A DNA stretch of 41,829 nt from Planctomycetota bacterium (GCA_016235875.1 JACRII010000059.1:1-41829); one strand, 5' to 3'; numbered from the stretch's first letter, positions 1-9,330 are shown. The notes: generated by a model from the sequence alone, not told the origin. Numbers and translations are program-made.

Positions 1-277
1 TATGAGAATTATTTTTTTATCATGCCTTGGTAAATTGTAATAGTTAATGGAGTTCAGGAACCGGGGGATCTGGTATTTACTGATCATTGATTACTGATAA
101 CGATTACAAGAGATTTAATGTAAACAATATACTATTTTTTGGTTATTAATCAAATAATCATTTTTGTTATTTGGGTGAAAATTAATTGACGGCTATGAAT
201 GAAGTTGTTATTATGCCTGCGCACATGACTTATAAAATTAGCCATTCCTCATTAAAACTGGCGAGCAATCCTTTAAA

Positions 278-2347
278 ATGAATAATGGGAAAGTAAGGAA
301 GAAAGATTCTGCGCGACTGGTATGGGATTCTAAACCACGCAGAGCGCCCAATCCAAAGGATATTGAATTTCAAACGGCTGAGATAGTAATTCCCAATCCC
401 CAATATAAAGACAAGCTTCCACTTTCATTCAGGGACGGACTGTTTGGAGAAAAAGAGATTGATAAGCAGAGGATGAACCGCCTTATCTGGGGCGACAATC
501 TCCTTGCCATGCAGGCATTGCTTTCACAAGGGTACGAAGGCAAGATAAACCTTATCTACATTGATCCACCCTTTGATTCCAAGGCTGATTATTCCCACAA
601 GATGGTTATTGAAGGTAATGAGTTTACAAAAGAACCGTCTATCATCGAACGTCTTGCCTACAAGGATACATGGGCAGGCGGCACGGATTCATACCTTGAT
701 ATGCTCTATCCAAGATTACAGTTGATGAAAAGACTGTTAGCTGATAATGGGAGTATTTATGTACATTTGGATTGGCATGTTGGGCATTATATGAAACTTA
801 TATTGGATGAGGTTTTTGGATTGGAAAATTTCAGGAATGAAATCATTTGGAAACGGAAAGGTGGTAGTGCTAATCCACAAAACAGGCTTGGGGTTGTTAC
901 AGATTCGATTTTTTGGTATTCAAAAACGGAAAAAATCAACTTTAATCAACAATATATATTAGAATCAAATGAAGTCAAAGAATATATAGAAGAGCGATTT
1001 AACAATATGGATGAAAAAGGCAGAAGATTTATGAAGTCTCCTATCGTAAGCCCAAACCCACGGGCTAATCTTATTTATGAATATAAAGGTTACAAACCTC
1101 CTAAAAATGGATGGTCTATTTCTCGTGAAATTATGGAACTATGGGATAAGGAAGGTAAGTTATATTTTCCACCAAAAGAACAAGGAGAAAGAATTTACAG
1201 GAAAATTTATTTAGACGAGTATATTGGTCAACCAATTCAAAATTTATGGACAGATATATTTGTTATTAACCCAGTAGCGAATGAGAGACTAAATTTCGAC
1301 ACTCAAAAACCCACTGCCCTTCTTGAGCGCATAATCAAAGCCTCTTCTAACGAAGGCGGCATTGTTGCTGATTTCTTCCCAGGATCGGGAACGACATTAT
1401 CAGTTGCAGAAAGGCTCAATCGCCGCTGGATTGGCTGCGAACTTGGTAAGGTAGGTATTCAGGTTACCCGTGCAAGGCTTGTAGAACAATTAGCAAAGCC
1501 CTTTCTTATAGAAAATATTGGCAACTATCAGCGAGAGATGATTTATCTCACGGGCGGTCGTATCTGGGAGATGCAACAATTAATCCTGAAACTCTATGGC
1601 GCAACGCCTCGTGATAAACTCAGCGGTCTTGGCATTCGCAAGGCGGAAGATGGGATTGAAGAGCTTGTCTATGTCGGTTATCCAGACAGACCTGTTTCAG
1701 CAGGTAAAGCAGAGGAACTAGCACTACAAGCGCAAAAGCTTGACGGCATGGGATACAAAAGACTGATAATCCTGGGATGGGATTATGAATACAACTACCA
1801 TCAGGCGCTAGATGCCCGCATGAAATCTGTAGGGGCGCATGGCAATGCGCCCAAAATTGAAATCATTTCCCGTGATATTCCTCCTGATATTTACGACTAT
1901 CTTAAGAAGGCAAAGACAGAAGAAGACATTGAAGCCCTTTCGGATAAGGTCAAATTCTATGAAAGACCGTATCTGAAGATGAACATCCCAAGGGTAAAAG
2001 ACCTGAAAGATGGAAAAGTCGAAATTGACCTTTCCATAAAACGATATGTGTTGATGGACATTCCCATAAGCAAGTCAACAAAGAAAGGGCAGGAAGATTA
2101 TACGGCTTTAATGAAGATAGCAAAAGACAATTTCGCTGTACTAATAGATTACTGGGCCGTAGACTGGGACTATGACGGTTTTACCTTCAAAAGTCAGTGG
2201 CAGGCGTTCAGAGGCAACGGCAAAAAGGCAAAGACCGTAACCACAGAGGCAAAAGAGGTTTTAGAAAAGAAGAAACGCACGATTGCCGTGAGGGTTGTTG
2301 ATATATTTGGCAATGATGCTGGGGCGGTGATGGAGATAGAAAGATAA
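278..2347 (+). CDS. mod: Type III R-M methyltransferase subunit (Mod), beta-class N6-adenine/N4-cytosine DNA methylase
   Basis: Modification and specificity subunit of a type III restriction-modification system, 689 aa. It methylates the recognition site and, with Res, forms the restriction complex. The catalytic motif is DPPF at residues 96-99 and the AdoMet-binding motif DFFPGSG is at 365-371. This order (DPPY-type motif first, FxGxG later) is the beta-class arrangement of Mod proteins. Residues about 180-345, between the motifs, should be the target-recognition domain; that DNA is visibly more A/T-rich than the flanks, as expected for a swapped domain. The C-terminal third (from about 430) is the Mod-type tail that contacts Res. 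The start is the first in-frame ATG; no clear Shine-Dalgarno is visible. First gene of the operon, 22 bp before the PHP-ATPase. An 8-bp-stem palindrome lies inside codons 517-526. Very likely functional. Confidence 0.93.
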   Translation: MNNGKVRKKDSARLVWDSKPRRAPNPKDIEFQTAEIVIPNPQYKDKLPLSFRDGLFGEKEIDKQRMNRLIWGDNLLAMQALLSQGYEGKINLIYIDPPFDSKADYSHKMVIEGNEFTKEPSIIERLAYKDTWAGGTDSYLDMLYPRLQLMKRLLADNGSIYVHLDWHVGHYMKLILDEVFGLENFRNEIIWKRKGGSANPQNRLGVVTDSIFWYSKTEKINFNQQYILESNEVKEYIEERFNNMDEKGRRFMKSPIVSPNPRANLIYEYKGYKPPKNGWSISREIMELWDKEGKLYFPPKEQGERIYRKIYLDEYIGQPIQNLWTDIFVINPVANERLNFDTQKPTALLERIIKASSNEGGIVADFFPGSGTTLSVAERLNRRWIGCELGKVGIQVTRARLVEQLAKPFLIENIGNYQREMIYLTGGRIWEMQQLILKLYGATPRDKLSGLGIRKAEDGIEELVYVGYPDRPVSAGKAEELALQAQKLDGMGYKRLIILGWDYEYNYHQALDARMKSVGAHGNAPKIEIISRDIPPDIYDYLKKAKTEEDIEALSDKVKFYERPYLKMNIPRVKDLKDGKVEIDLSIKRYVLMDIPISKSTKKGQEDYTALMKIAKDNFAVLIDYWAVDWDYDGFTFKSQWQAFRGNGKKAKTVTTEAKEVLEKKKRTIAVRVVDIFGNDAGAVMEIER
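1829..1852. repeat. GTAGGGGCG-type palindrome embedded in the mod coding sequence
   Basis: The stem GGGCGCAT / ATGCGCCC is perfect (1833-1840 and 1845-1852) with a 4-base loop, preceded by GTA. The leading GTAGGGGCG matches the start of the perfect 29-bp palindrome at 24353-24381 and of the hairpin at 9734-9757. It is read in frame as residues about 518-525 of Mod (V-G-A-H-G-N-A-P), so it does not break the gene. Confidence 0.6.
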
Positions 2348-2369
2348 TAAAGCATTAACTGAATGTTCT

Positions 2370-5051
2370 ATGAATATTATCGAAGAAATAAACTTACAAG
2401 AAGATGGTGCAAAATTCCGTCGTTGTGACCTTCACATCCACTCATTTGGTGGGTCTTATGAAGTAACCGATTCTTCGATGACTCCTCAAAATATTGTTGA
2501 CTTAGCTATTGAGAACAAATTAGAGATTATTGCAATTACAGATCACAATTCGATTGATAATGTTGAACAAGCATTAGAATATGCACAAGGTAAAAATATT
2601 TATGTAGTTCCGGGTATTGAATTAACAACCCTACAAGGCCATTTGCTTTTATATTTTGAAACATATCAGAGCTTAAAATCGTTCTTTGGTAAAGTGAATA
2701 TATCCGATGATAAAAAATATTGCAAAGGAACCATATCGCAATGCCTTGAATTAACAGAAAGTTTTGGAGGCTTAGGTATTGCTGCTCATATTGATACTAA
2801 GACAGGATTTGAACTAATGCAAGATGGATATAGTCCACATAAGGCTGAAATATTAAAAAGCAAAAATCTGCTCGCATTAGAAATATCAGAGATTGACAAT
2901 TTAGACTGGTATACAAAAAGAGATAGCAATAATGAACGGAGAAGATTATTAAATGAAAGAAATAGCAAAAATGGTTTTAATCAAAATCAGGAATTAGCAA
3001 AAGTTTTATTCTCGGACTCTCATACGCTTTCTGGATTGGGTAAGAATGCAAAAGGGGATAATAAGGTTACACGATTTAAAATGGATAGCCTTAATTTCCA
3101 TTCATTAAAAATCGCACTTATGGATTCAACAGCAAGAGTAAGGTTGGAAGATTTAATTCCAGCTACATTTCCATATTTTAAAGGTATTAGATATGAAGGT
3201 GGCTTTTTGAATAGTCAGGTTATAAAGTTTAACAGAAATTTAACCTGTATTATAGGTGGCAGAGGAACTGGAAAATCAACTGCCCTTGAAAGTGTTAGGT
3301 GTACATCTGGCAATACTGCACGAGAACAACTTATTGACTCTGAGGTTTGGCCGGACAAAATCTCACTGATTTATTGTGATGAAGTGGGAAATGAATATCT
3401 CTTAAATAGGGATAAATACGGAGAAGTCGTTAATATGACCGATCCGCAAAATGGACCCGTTTCTATTCCAATAGAAAGCTATGGGCAAGGAGAAACTGCT
3501 GAAACTATTCAACACTGTAGTAAAGATCCAAAAATCCTATTAAAGTTCTTAGATGATTTTTGTGATTTTGGCGACTTAAATGACCAAGAAGAATTGATTT
3601 TACAAAAATTGCTTGATAATCAAACAACCCTTGAGAAGTTGCAAATTGAAGTAAAGCAATTGCCTGATTACCAAAAAAACTTGCAGTATTATAAAAAGCA
3701 ATTAGAGGCTTTAAAAAAAGAAAAAGCCGTTGATATTATTAAACTACAGGAAAGCCTTACGAGAGAAACAAGTTTAAGAAATGGACTCCTAACTAAAATT
3801 GATGAAAAATATGAAAGTATATCTGACTATTTGAAAATAGCTGATTTAATTGAAGAACTCAATTCTTATGATGAAAATTCTCTTGTAGTAGGAAAGAAGG
3901 AGTTTATTGAAATAAAGAAGTATTTATCAGATTTTGGAACTTTGGTAGACGATTTTTCTAACAAGTTAGAGCAAAAAATAAAAGAATTATCAGCTAATTT
4001 TAAAGCCAAAATTTTAGAATGGAAAAATAAAGAGGCAGAACTAATAAAGAAAATAGAAGAAAAGAAGATAGAATTAGAAAAGCAAGGTATAAAACTGGAT
4101 ATGGGTTTTATAAAGAAGGTGACTAAGGATGTTACGGATTACGAAACCAAAATAAAGGAACTCAACAAAAAAACTGAAATTTTAAAAACTCTTAAGACCC
4201 AAAGAAAACAGCTAAATAAAGAAAGATTTTCTATTAAAAATAAGAAATTTACTATTCGTAACGCTGTGGCGACTGAACTAAATAAGAATTTGGAATCAAT
4301 TATATCAGATTTCCATGTCAAGATAAAATTCAGAGAGGGACTCCTTTCACCTGAGTTGTCCGATATTTTACAAGAAACAATGGGATGGAGAACTTCCCAA
4401 GTTCCAAAAGCAAACCTTATATCAAATCATGTAACAGTACCAAAGTTATTATCGGCTGTGGGCAGTAAAGATTCAACAGCGGTTTTGAATATTACAGACA
4501 AGAATGATCAAAAAATCTTTTCAAAAAAAGATGTTACAGAAATTTTAGATAGATTGTCAGATGAAAAAGTTGTTTTTAAAATAGAACGTTGTTTTTTTGA
4601 GGATTTACCTGAAATTATTGTTACAAAAGAATTTGTAAATCCAGAAGACCCTTCAAAGAAGGAGTATATCTCAAGAGATTTTTCAAAATTATCATTGGGA
4701 CAGCAGCAATCAGTATTACTTTCAATTTTGTTATTTTCTAAAAGTAAATACCCATTGGTTATTGACCAACCAGAAGATAATCTCGATAGCGAGTTTATTT
4801 ATCACACATTAGTCCAGCATTTACGGGTTATTAAAGAACGGAGACAAATAATTATTGCTACACATAACGCGAATATTACTGTTTTAGGAGATGCTGAATT
4901 AATAATACCTTTAAAAAGTACAAGTGAAAAAGGAATAATTACAAATAGAGGTTCTATTGACTCAGAAGAAACCCGAAAGATAACTTGCAAAATATTAGAA
5001 GGGAGTGAAGAGGCATTTAAAAAACGGGCAGAAATATACGGTATAAACTAA
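2370..5051 (+). CDS. PHP-domain / SMC-like AAA ATPase (TrlF-like), embedded in the type III R-M operon
   Basis: 893 aa. The N-terminal PHP metallo-phosphoesterase/nuclease domain has H22 and H24 (DLHIHS), D58-H59 (TDH), E84 (PGIE), H140 and D216/H218 (DSH) as likely metal ligands. An SMC/RecN-type ATPase follows: Walker A GGRGTGKST at 296-304, a long coiled coil at roughly 400-640, an ABC-like signature LSLGQQQ at 774-780, Walker B with D-loop at 794-808 (VIDQPEDNLDSE) and a switch histidine H832. Proteins of this layout are annotated as TrlF-family AAA-like ATPases or PHP-containing ATPases; I infer a nuclease switched on by an ATP-driven clamp. It lies between mod and hicBA-res and is much more A/T-rich than mod and res, which suggests separate acquisition. 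The domain call is firm. The substrate (DNA or tRNA) is unknown. Confidence 0.88.
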   Translation: MNIIEEINLQEDGAKFRRCDLHIHSFGGSYEVTDSSMTPQNIVDLAIENKLEIIAITDHNSIDNVEQALEYAQGKNIYVVPGIELTTLQGHLLLYFETYQSLKSFFGKVNISDDKKYCKGTISQCLELTESFGGLGIAAHIDTKTGFELMQDGYSPHKAEILKSKNLLALEISEIDNLDWYTKRDSNNERRRLLNERNSKNGFNQNQELAKVLFSDSHTLSGLGKNAKGDNKVTRFKMDSLNFHSLKIALMDSTARVRLEDLIPATFPYFKGIRYEGGFLNSQVIKFNRNLTCIIGGRGTGKSTALESVRCTSGNTAREQLIDSEVWPDKISLIYCDEVGNEYLLNRDKYGEVVNMTDPQNGPVSIPIESYGQGETAETIQHCSKDPKILLKFLDDFCDFGDLNDQEELILQKLLDNQTTLEKLQIEVKQLPDYQKNLQYYKKQLEALKKEKAVDIIKLQESLTRETSLRNGLLTKIDEKYESISDYLKIADLIEELNSYDENSLVVGKKEFIEIKKYLSDFGTLVDDFSNKLEQKIKELSANFKAKILEWKNKEAELIKKIEEKKIELEKQGIKLDMGFIKKVTKDVTDYETKIKELNKKTEILKTLKTQRKQLNKERFSIKNKKFTIRNAVATELNKNLESIISDFHVKIKFREGLLSPELSDILQETMGWRTSQVPKANLISNHVTVPKLLSAVGSKDSTAVLNITDKNDQKIFSKKDVTEILDRLSDEKVVFKIERCFFEDLPEIIVTKEFVNPEDPSKKEYISRDFSKLSLGQQQSVLLSILLFSKSKYPLVIDQPEDNLDSEFIYHTLVQHLRVIKERRQIIIATHNANITVLGDAELIIPLKSTSEKGIITNRGSIDSEETRKITCKILEGSEEAFKKRAEIYGIN

Positions 5052-5109
5052 TATAGACTGTTAGAAAACAAGTAAGAGAATTAGATCCGGAGTAAAAAAG
5101 GAGACAACC

Positions 5110-5376
5110 ATGATACCCATAGAGTATGACATTATCATCTTTAAAGAAGATGAAACTTATGTGGCATATTGTCCGGAACTTGATATTTCAAGTTGTGGAA
5201 ACTCTATTGAACATTCAAAGGAGATGCTAAAGACTGCTGTAAGGTTATTCCTTGAGGAGGCGGAAAAGATGGGGACACTTGAAGAAATCCTCGAAGAATC
5301 AAAATATAAGAAAGATGTGAGTGGAAGATGGCTTCCACCAAAACTTGTCGCTACTGAGTCGGTAAGCATATCATAA
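5110..5376 (+). CDS. hicB: HicB-family antitoxin (short form, no DNA-binding domain seen)
   Basis: 88 aa. The N-terminal half is the HicB partial RNase H-like fold: a beta strand (YDIIIFKEDETYVAYCPEL), a GxS-type turn and a helix with LFLEEAEKMG. HicB proteins bind and neutralise the HicA mRNA interferase and often repress their own operon. A strong ribosome-binding site (AAAGGAG) lies 6 bases before the ATG. Only about 25 residues follow the fold, and they show no helix-turn-helix or ribbon-helix-helix, so autoregulation by this protein alone is doubtful. The order hicB-hicA is reversed relative to the classical E. coli hicAB. Two bases separate it from hicA. Confidence 0.85.
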   Translation: MIPIEYDIIIFKEDETYVAYCPELDISSCGNSIEHSKEMLKTAVRLFLEEAEKMGTLEEILEESKYKKDVSGRWLPPKLVATESVSIS

Positions 5377-5378
5377 AA

Positions 5379-5609
5379 ATGCCTAAAATAAATCCAATAC
5401 CTGCAAGCAAATTGAGAAAGATTTTTGAAAAAGCAGGATTTAAGTGTGTAAGAATTGAAGGTGATCATTTTGTATATACAAAACAAGGTATTACAAGACC
5501 AGTAGTTATACCTGATTGGAAAGAAATACCTGTATTTATCATAAAAAATAATATGAGAACAGCAGGAATGACACGTGAGAAATATTTTTCTTTATTGAAA
5601 GAAGTATAA
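5379..5609 (+). CDS. hicA: HicA-family mRNA interferase toxin
   Basis: 76 aa, the usual size of HicA. The double-stranded RNA-binding-like fold is seen in PASKLRKIFEKAGF, followed by the catalytic-histidine strand EGDHFVY with H30, where many HicA proteins have G-S-H. The C-terminal helix follows the typical pattern (MRTAGMTREKYFSLL). Known HicA toxins cleave mRNA and tmRNA independently of the ribosome. The stop codon TAA shares its last base with the ATG of res (TAATG, 5607-5611), so toxin and restriction subunit are translationally coupled. This suggests the pair works as an addiction module of the R-M operon, though chance insertion is possible. Confidence 0.87.
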   Translation: MPKINPIPASKLRKIFEKAGFKCVRIEGDHFVYTKQGITRPVVIPDWKEIPVFIIKNNMRTAGMTREKYFSLLKEV

Positions 5610-8431
5610 TGTCTAAAAAGGATAGCCAATCATTCTCTCAGATGTTTCTTGCCGATGTTCTTAAAGGTGAGGTTCAGGCATGGGTTGAGCAGGGATGGCA
5701 TGGGGTTACCCAAACTACCCTTGAACTTTTTCATTACTGGTTCCAGAGGGATGAGGAAGCTACCGAAAGATTTCATCCCTGCCAGCAAAGGGCTATTGAA
5801 ACCCTTATTTATTGTCACGAGATCCTTCAGGCAAAGACCTTACAAGAAGTCTTTGAGAGAGTTGTACCGGAAGCCCTTGCTCAACACCTGCCCTTACAAA
5901 AAGAAGTTGAATCAATTCCTTTTCCTAAGTACGCCCTTAAAATGGCCACGGGTTCTGGTAAGACGTGGGTACTGGCAGCGCTCCTTGTCTGGCAATATTT
6001 TAATAAAATTAATGATGAACGTTCGGGCAACTATTCATTCCGGTTCATTGTGGTAACACCAGGTCATGAGGTGTTAAATAGGATCCTCGATTCATTTAAG
6101 GGAAAACGCGATTTAAAGACAGGTAACAGAAGACCTGAGACTTCAGACTACAAACTTTCCCTCTTTATACCCGATGGGTCACACTGGCGAGAAAGATTCC
6201 ACCTGGATATCCTTGAACCTGACGATGTAAAACCTAACACAACACCGACTGACGCTCCTTTTGTTTTCATAACCAACTGGCAACAATTCAGGCTTAAATC
6301 CTCAATCTCAAGTTTGTGGGATCAATTTACCGGTGTAGATATAGAGGAAATGCCGCGAGGGGAAGTAATAGCCGATTTTTTATCTGAATACCCCGATCTT
6401 GTCATAATGAACGATGAAGCACATCACGTTCATGGGAAAAGGTCTGCTACTGGCGCGGAGCTTATCTGGCGGCAATTCATGAATATCTTGCATAACCGGC
6501 TAAAAGAAAATCATAAAAACGATATAGGAATGTTTTTACAAATTGATTTTTCAGCTACACCTTTTTATGGAAGTGCAGAAAAACGAGAATTTTTTCCTCA
6601 TATCATTTATGATTATGATCTTTTGAATGCCATGCAAGATATGCTGGTAAAGCAACTCTTCTTAGAGCAAAGGCAAGCCATTGCAGGAGAATCATTAGAA
6701 GATATTGATTTCAGGGCAGAAAGATACGAACCAGAAGGCAGCCATACAAGGGGCGAAATAAAAGGTCTTTCATCTGGTCAAAAACTCCTCATTGATATTG
6801 GCAGAAAGAAACTTGAACAGCTTGCTGTCGAATTCAAAAAGAAGGGAATTAACAAAAAACCAGTTTTAATGGTGCTTTGTGAGGATACAAGGGTTGCCGA
6901 TTTGACTGCCGAACATTTTTCAAAACTCACCGATGAAAATGGTTTATATTATGATGGAAGCAAGGTACTTGTCATTCACTCCGATCTTTCTGATAAAGAG
7001 CTTGAGAATGCCAGAAAAGGATTGGATCGTATAGACATGGATGACGACCCATTGCGTGTTGTGGTTTCTGTTTTAATGCTGAGAGAGGGTTTCGATAAGA
7101 ACAATATTTGTGTAACTGTCGTTCTCAGGGCAACTGAAGCAGATTTGCTCCTCGAACAGATAGTCGGAAGAGGACTGCGGCTGATGTTCCCTGGTTATGA
7201 GTATCCTGAGTTGCAGGATGCAAAAATAGAGGCTTACCAGGAAATAAGGAGAAAGAAAAACCCTTCCAATTCCTTTGATTTTCTCTTTGTTGTAGAACAT
7301 CCAAAATTTATTGAGTTTTACAATAAATTGAAAAAACAAGGGTATATATTTGGGATAGGCGATACAAGCAATGAACCAACAACAGGAGATATTATTCCAG
7401 TCGACGCCGTCACAGAAAGAATTCCTCTTTTTGATATTGCATGGCCGATACAGGTGTTTGAAGAAGGGAAAATACCGGCGCTATCTCAAATCGGTATAAA
7501 AACCCTTTCTAAATATAATGTGGATTTTCATCAGCTAAAGAAATATCTCTCGAAACTTATTATCCAGGAAACACATGTAGAAACAGGAATAAAGACAAGG
7601 GTATGGAAACTTGATAATGATTATTTCGATTACTCTCATTTTTTAAGACAGGCATCAAGAGCTGTTACTACACGGGGGAAAACGCCCACCATATCGGCTA
7701 AACAGGCAGAAATCGCCGAAATAATCGATACCTATGTTTCAGAACGTTGTTTTGGAGAGTGCATTGATTTTTCCAAACCAGAAAACTATCCCATTCTCAA
7801 TTATCAACCTGTTTTTGATCACATCGTGGAAACTATAAGCACGGCAATTATCAAGCTTATAAAGGGATATGGTTTTGAAGTCAAAAAGGGTATATGGGGA
7901 AAATTGTCAGACGTGCCGAGAATTATGCTGAGAGAAAGTAAATCAGTGGAGACTGATAGAAGTATTTATCCACGGTTGGGCTACCAATCAAAAGGCGGGG
8001 GCTTTGAACGAGATTTCATGATGGATGTTTTACATCCATCAACTGAGGTTCTCTCTTATGCCAAGCTGGACAGACGTCACAGGTTAAAGATTCCATATAG
8101 AGACTACACAGGAATATTGAGAAATTATGAAGTGGACTTTCTTGTCAAAACAGCCGATAAGCTTTATTTGGTAGAAACAAAAGCAGACAAAGACATTGAT
8201 AGTCAGAATGTTGCAGTAAAAACCCGGGCAGCGGTTTCCTGGTGTGAGCAGGCATCCGTGGTTTCTCCCCCTGATGAATATAATCAGCCACAAGCTTGGG
8301 AATATTTGATATTATCCGAAGGATTATTCAAGGACAACCGCGGATTAGGCTTTGATGCTTTAATTCCGCTTTGTCAGGGACTCCGTGATAAGATTATTGC
8401 TCGGTCAGAAAATAAATTATTTTTGGTTTAA
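5609..8431 (+). CDS. res: Type III R-M restriction subunit (Res): SF2 helicase/translocase with C-terminal endonuclease
   Basis: 940 aa, normal length for Res. Superfamily 2 ATPase motifs are complete: Walker A ATGSGKT (113-119), DEAH box (269-272), motif III SATP (315-318), and motif VI QIVGRGLRL (517-525). A PD-(D/E)xK nuclease at the C-terminus shows VDFLV with D843 and VETK with E856 and K858. Res needs Mod for specificity and cuts DNA after translocation or sliding between two sites. The start ATG overlaps the hicA stop by one base. All visible catalytic residues are present, so the restriction activity is probably intact. The gene ends 61 bp before the convergent DUF4145 gene, and no obvious hairpin terminator is seen in that gap. 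Confidence 0.94.
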   Translation: MSKKDSQSFSQMFLADVLKGEVQAWVEQGWHGVTQTTLELFHYWFQRDEEATERFHPCQQRAIETLIYCHEILQAKTLQEVFERVVPEALAQHLPLQKEVESIPFPKYALKMATGSGKTWVLAALLVWQYFNKINDERSGNYSFRFIVVTPGHEVLNRILDSFKGKRDLKTGNRRPETSDYKLSLFIPDGSHWRERFHLDILEPDDVKPNTTPTDAPFVFITNWQQFRLKSSISSLWDQFTGVDIEEMPRGEVIADFLSEYPDLVIMNDEAHHVHGKRSATGAELIWRQFMNILHNRLKENHKNDIGMFLQIDFSATPFYGSAEKREFFPHIIYDYDLLNAMQDMLVKQLFLEQRQAIAGESLEDIDFRAERYEPEGSHTRGEIKGLSSGQKLLIDIGRKKLEQLAVEFKKKGINKKPVLMVLCEDTRVADLTAEHFSKLTDENGLYYDGSKVLVIHSDLSDKELENARKGLDRIDMDDDPLRVVVSVLMLREGFDKNNICVTVVLRATEADLLLEQIVGRGLRLMFPGYEYPELQDAKIEAYQEIRRKKNPSNSFDFLFVVEHPKFIEFYNKLKKQGYIFGIGDTSNEPTTGDIIPVDAVTERIPLFDIAWPIQVFEEGKIPALSQIGIKTLSKYNVDFHQLKKYLSKLIIQETHVETGIKTRVWKLDNDYFDYSHFLRQASRAVTTRGKTPTISAKQAEIAEIIDTYVSERCFGECIDFSKPENYPILNYQPVFDHIVETISTAIIKLIKGYGFEVKKGIWGKLSDVPRIMLRESKSVETDRSIYPRLGYQSKGGGFERDFMMDVLHPSTEVLSYAKLDRRHRLKIPYRDYTGILRNYEVDFLVKTADKLYLVETKADKDIDSQNVAVKTRAAVSWCEQASVVSPPDEYNQPQAWEYLILSEGLFKDNRGLGFDALIPLCQGLRDKIIARSENKLFLV

Positions 8432-8492
8432 ATTGCAAATAATTTTAGATTCTATACTACATTACGTTGTATAATTAACAGCCATCTTTTAC

Positions 8493-9155
8493 TTAAACCT
8501 TTTTTATCCCCTTCTTATCAGTTTCCTTGAGCTTGAGATTAAGGAATTCCCGTTTCTTTTTTATTGTTGCCGGTTGAACAAAATAATAATTAAAGAGGGC
8601 TTCTAACACGTCGAGGTTCCAGTCTGCCTCACCTGGTTCAACGTCCACAACCTCACCAGTCCTTTCACTCTTGATTGGACGGGCTGTATAGTTGCCGATC
8701 TTTCGGACAGCATCAATAGCCTCCACTATGTATGGCGGTAAACTTCCGCTCTCTATCACTTCCTGGATTTCGTTGGTGAGATTGCTTTGCTTAATATGCG
8801 CCTCCTCTCGTAACAGATGCTGCAGGCAGCGACGACTTAATGCTGCGCTTGCCTTTGGACTATCAGAAATTACGATGCAGGCCTCTCTGTAAACCTCGGC
8901 GAATTCTTCAGGCACTTCCTTTGGGAGCGGTACACGGCTTGAAGTTCTCGGATAAATCAAGCGCTCACCTTTGACGGACTCCAGCATGGACCGGCCTCCG
9001 ATACTCCCAATTTTGCCATTCACCAAAACGAGCACCACTCGCTCACAGGATGGACACTTCCTGCTAACAACACCCCAATTGCCATCTGCGTCGTTACCAA
9101 CGGGTATTACCTCGTAAAAATCGTGAAATGATTCCAGGCAGTGCGGACATTTCAT
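8493..9155 (-). CDS. DUF4145 domain protein with N-terminal zinc knuckle
   Basis: 220 aa. Two CxxC pairs (C3/C6 and C34/C37) should form one treble-clef or ribbon zinc site. A helical DUF4145 region follows (about 85-205), recognisable from the stretch with ASAALSRRCLQHLLRE and the later IRKIGN-like segment (here VRKIGN). DUF4145 domains recur in restriction-modification loci, alone or fused to HsdR-type subunits; their molecular role is not established. The gene is convergent with res, so it is not in the same transcript, but its position supports membership of the defence island. It is divergent from the debranching enzyme gene across a 175-bp gap. Confidence 0.8.
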   Translation of the reverse strand: MKCPHCLESFHDFYEVIPVGNDADGNWGVVSRKCPSCERVVLVLVNGKIGSIGGRSMLESVKGERLIYPRTSSRVPLPKEVPEEFAEVYREACIVISDSPKASAALSRRCLQHLLREEAHIKQSNLTNEIQEVIESGSLPPYIVEAIDAVRKIGNYTARPIKSERTGEVVDVEPGEADWNLDVLEALFNYYFVQPATIKKKREFLNLKLKETDKKGIKKV

Positions 9156-9330
9156 GGTTGAGTATTCCTCATAATTTACAGAAAGTCAATCATACGCATC
9201 GTCAAATAAGTATAAAAGAACATACAACGGTATGAAAGTAAAAAATAATCAATTTGAAACCCTTTAAAATACTGATAAAATATTGAAGATTATATATGCA
9301 AAACACACCTCACTTAAAAGCGTTTTGAAT

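Noticed and set aside
5157-5486. Open frame on the minus strand across hicB-hicA
   Set aside because: Shadow of two recognised genes with good ribosome site and family motifs; the reverse protein has no recognisable feature.
278-9155. BREX or DISARM system
   Set aside because: No PglZ, BrxC/BrxL, DrmA or DrmB-like protein; mod/res motifs fit plain type III R-M with additions.
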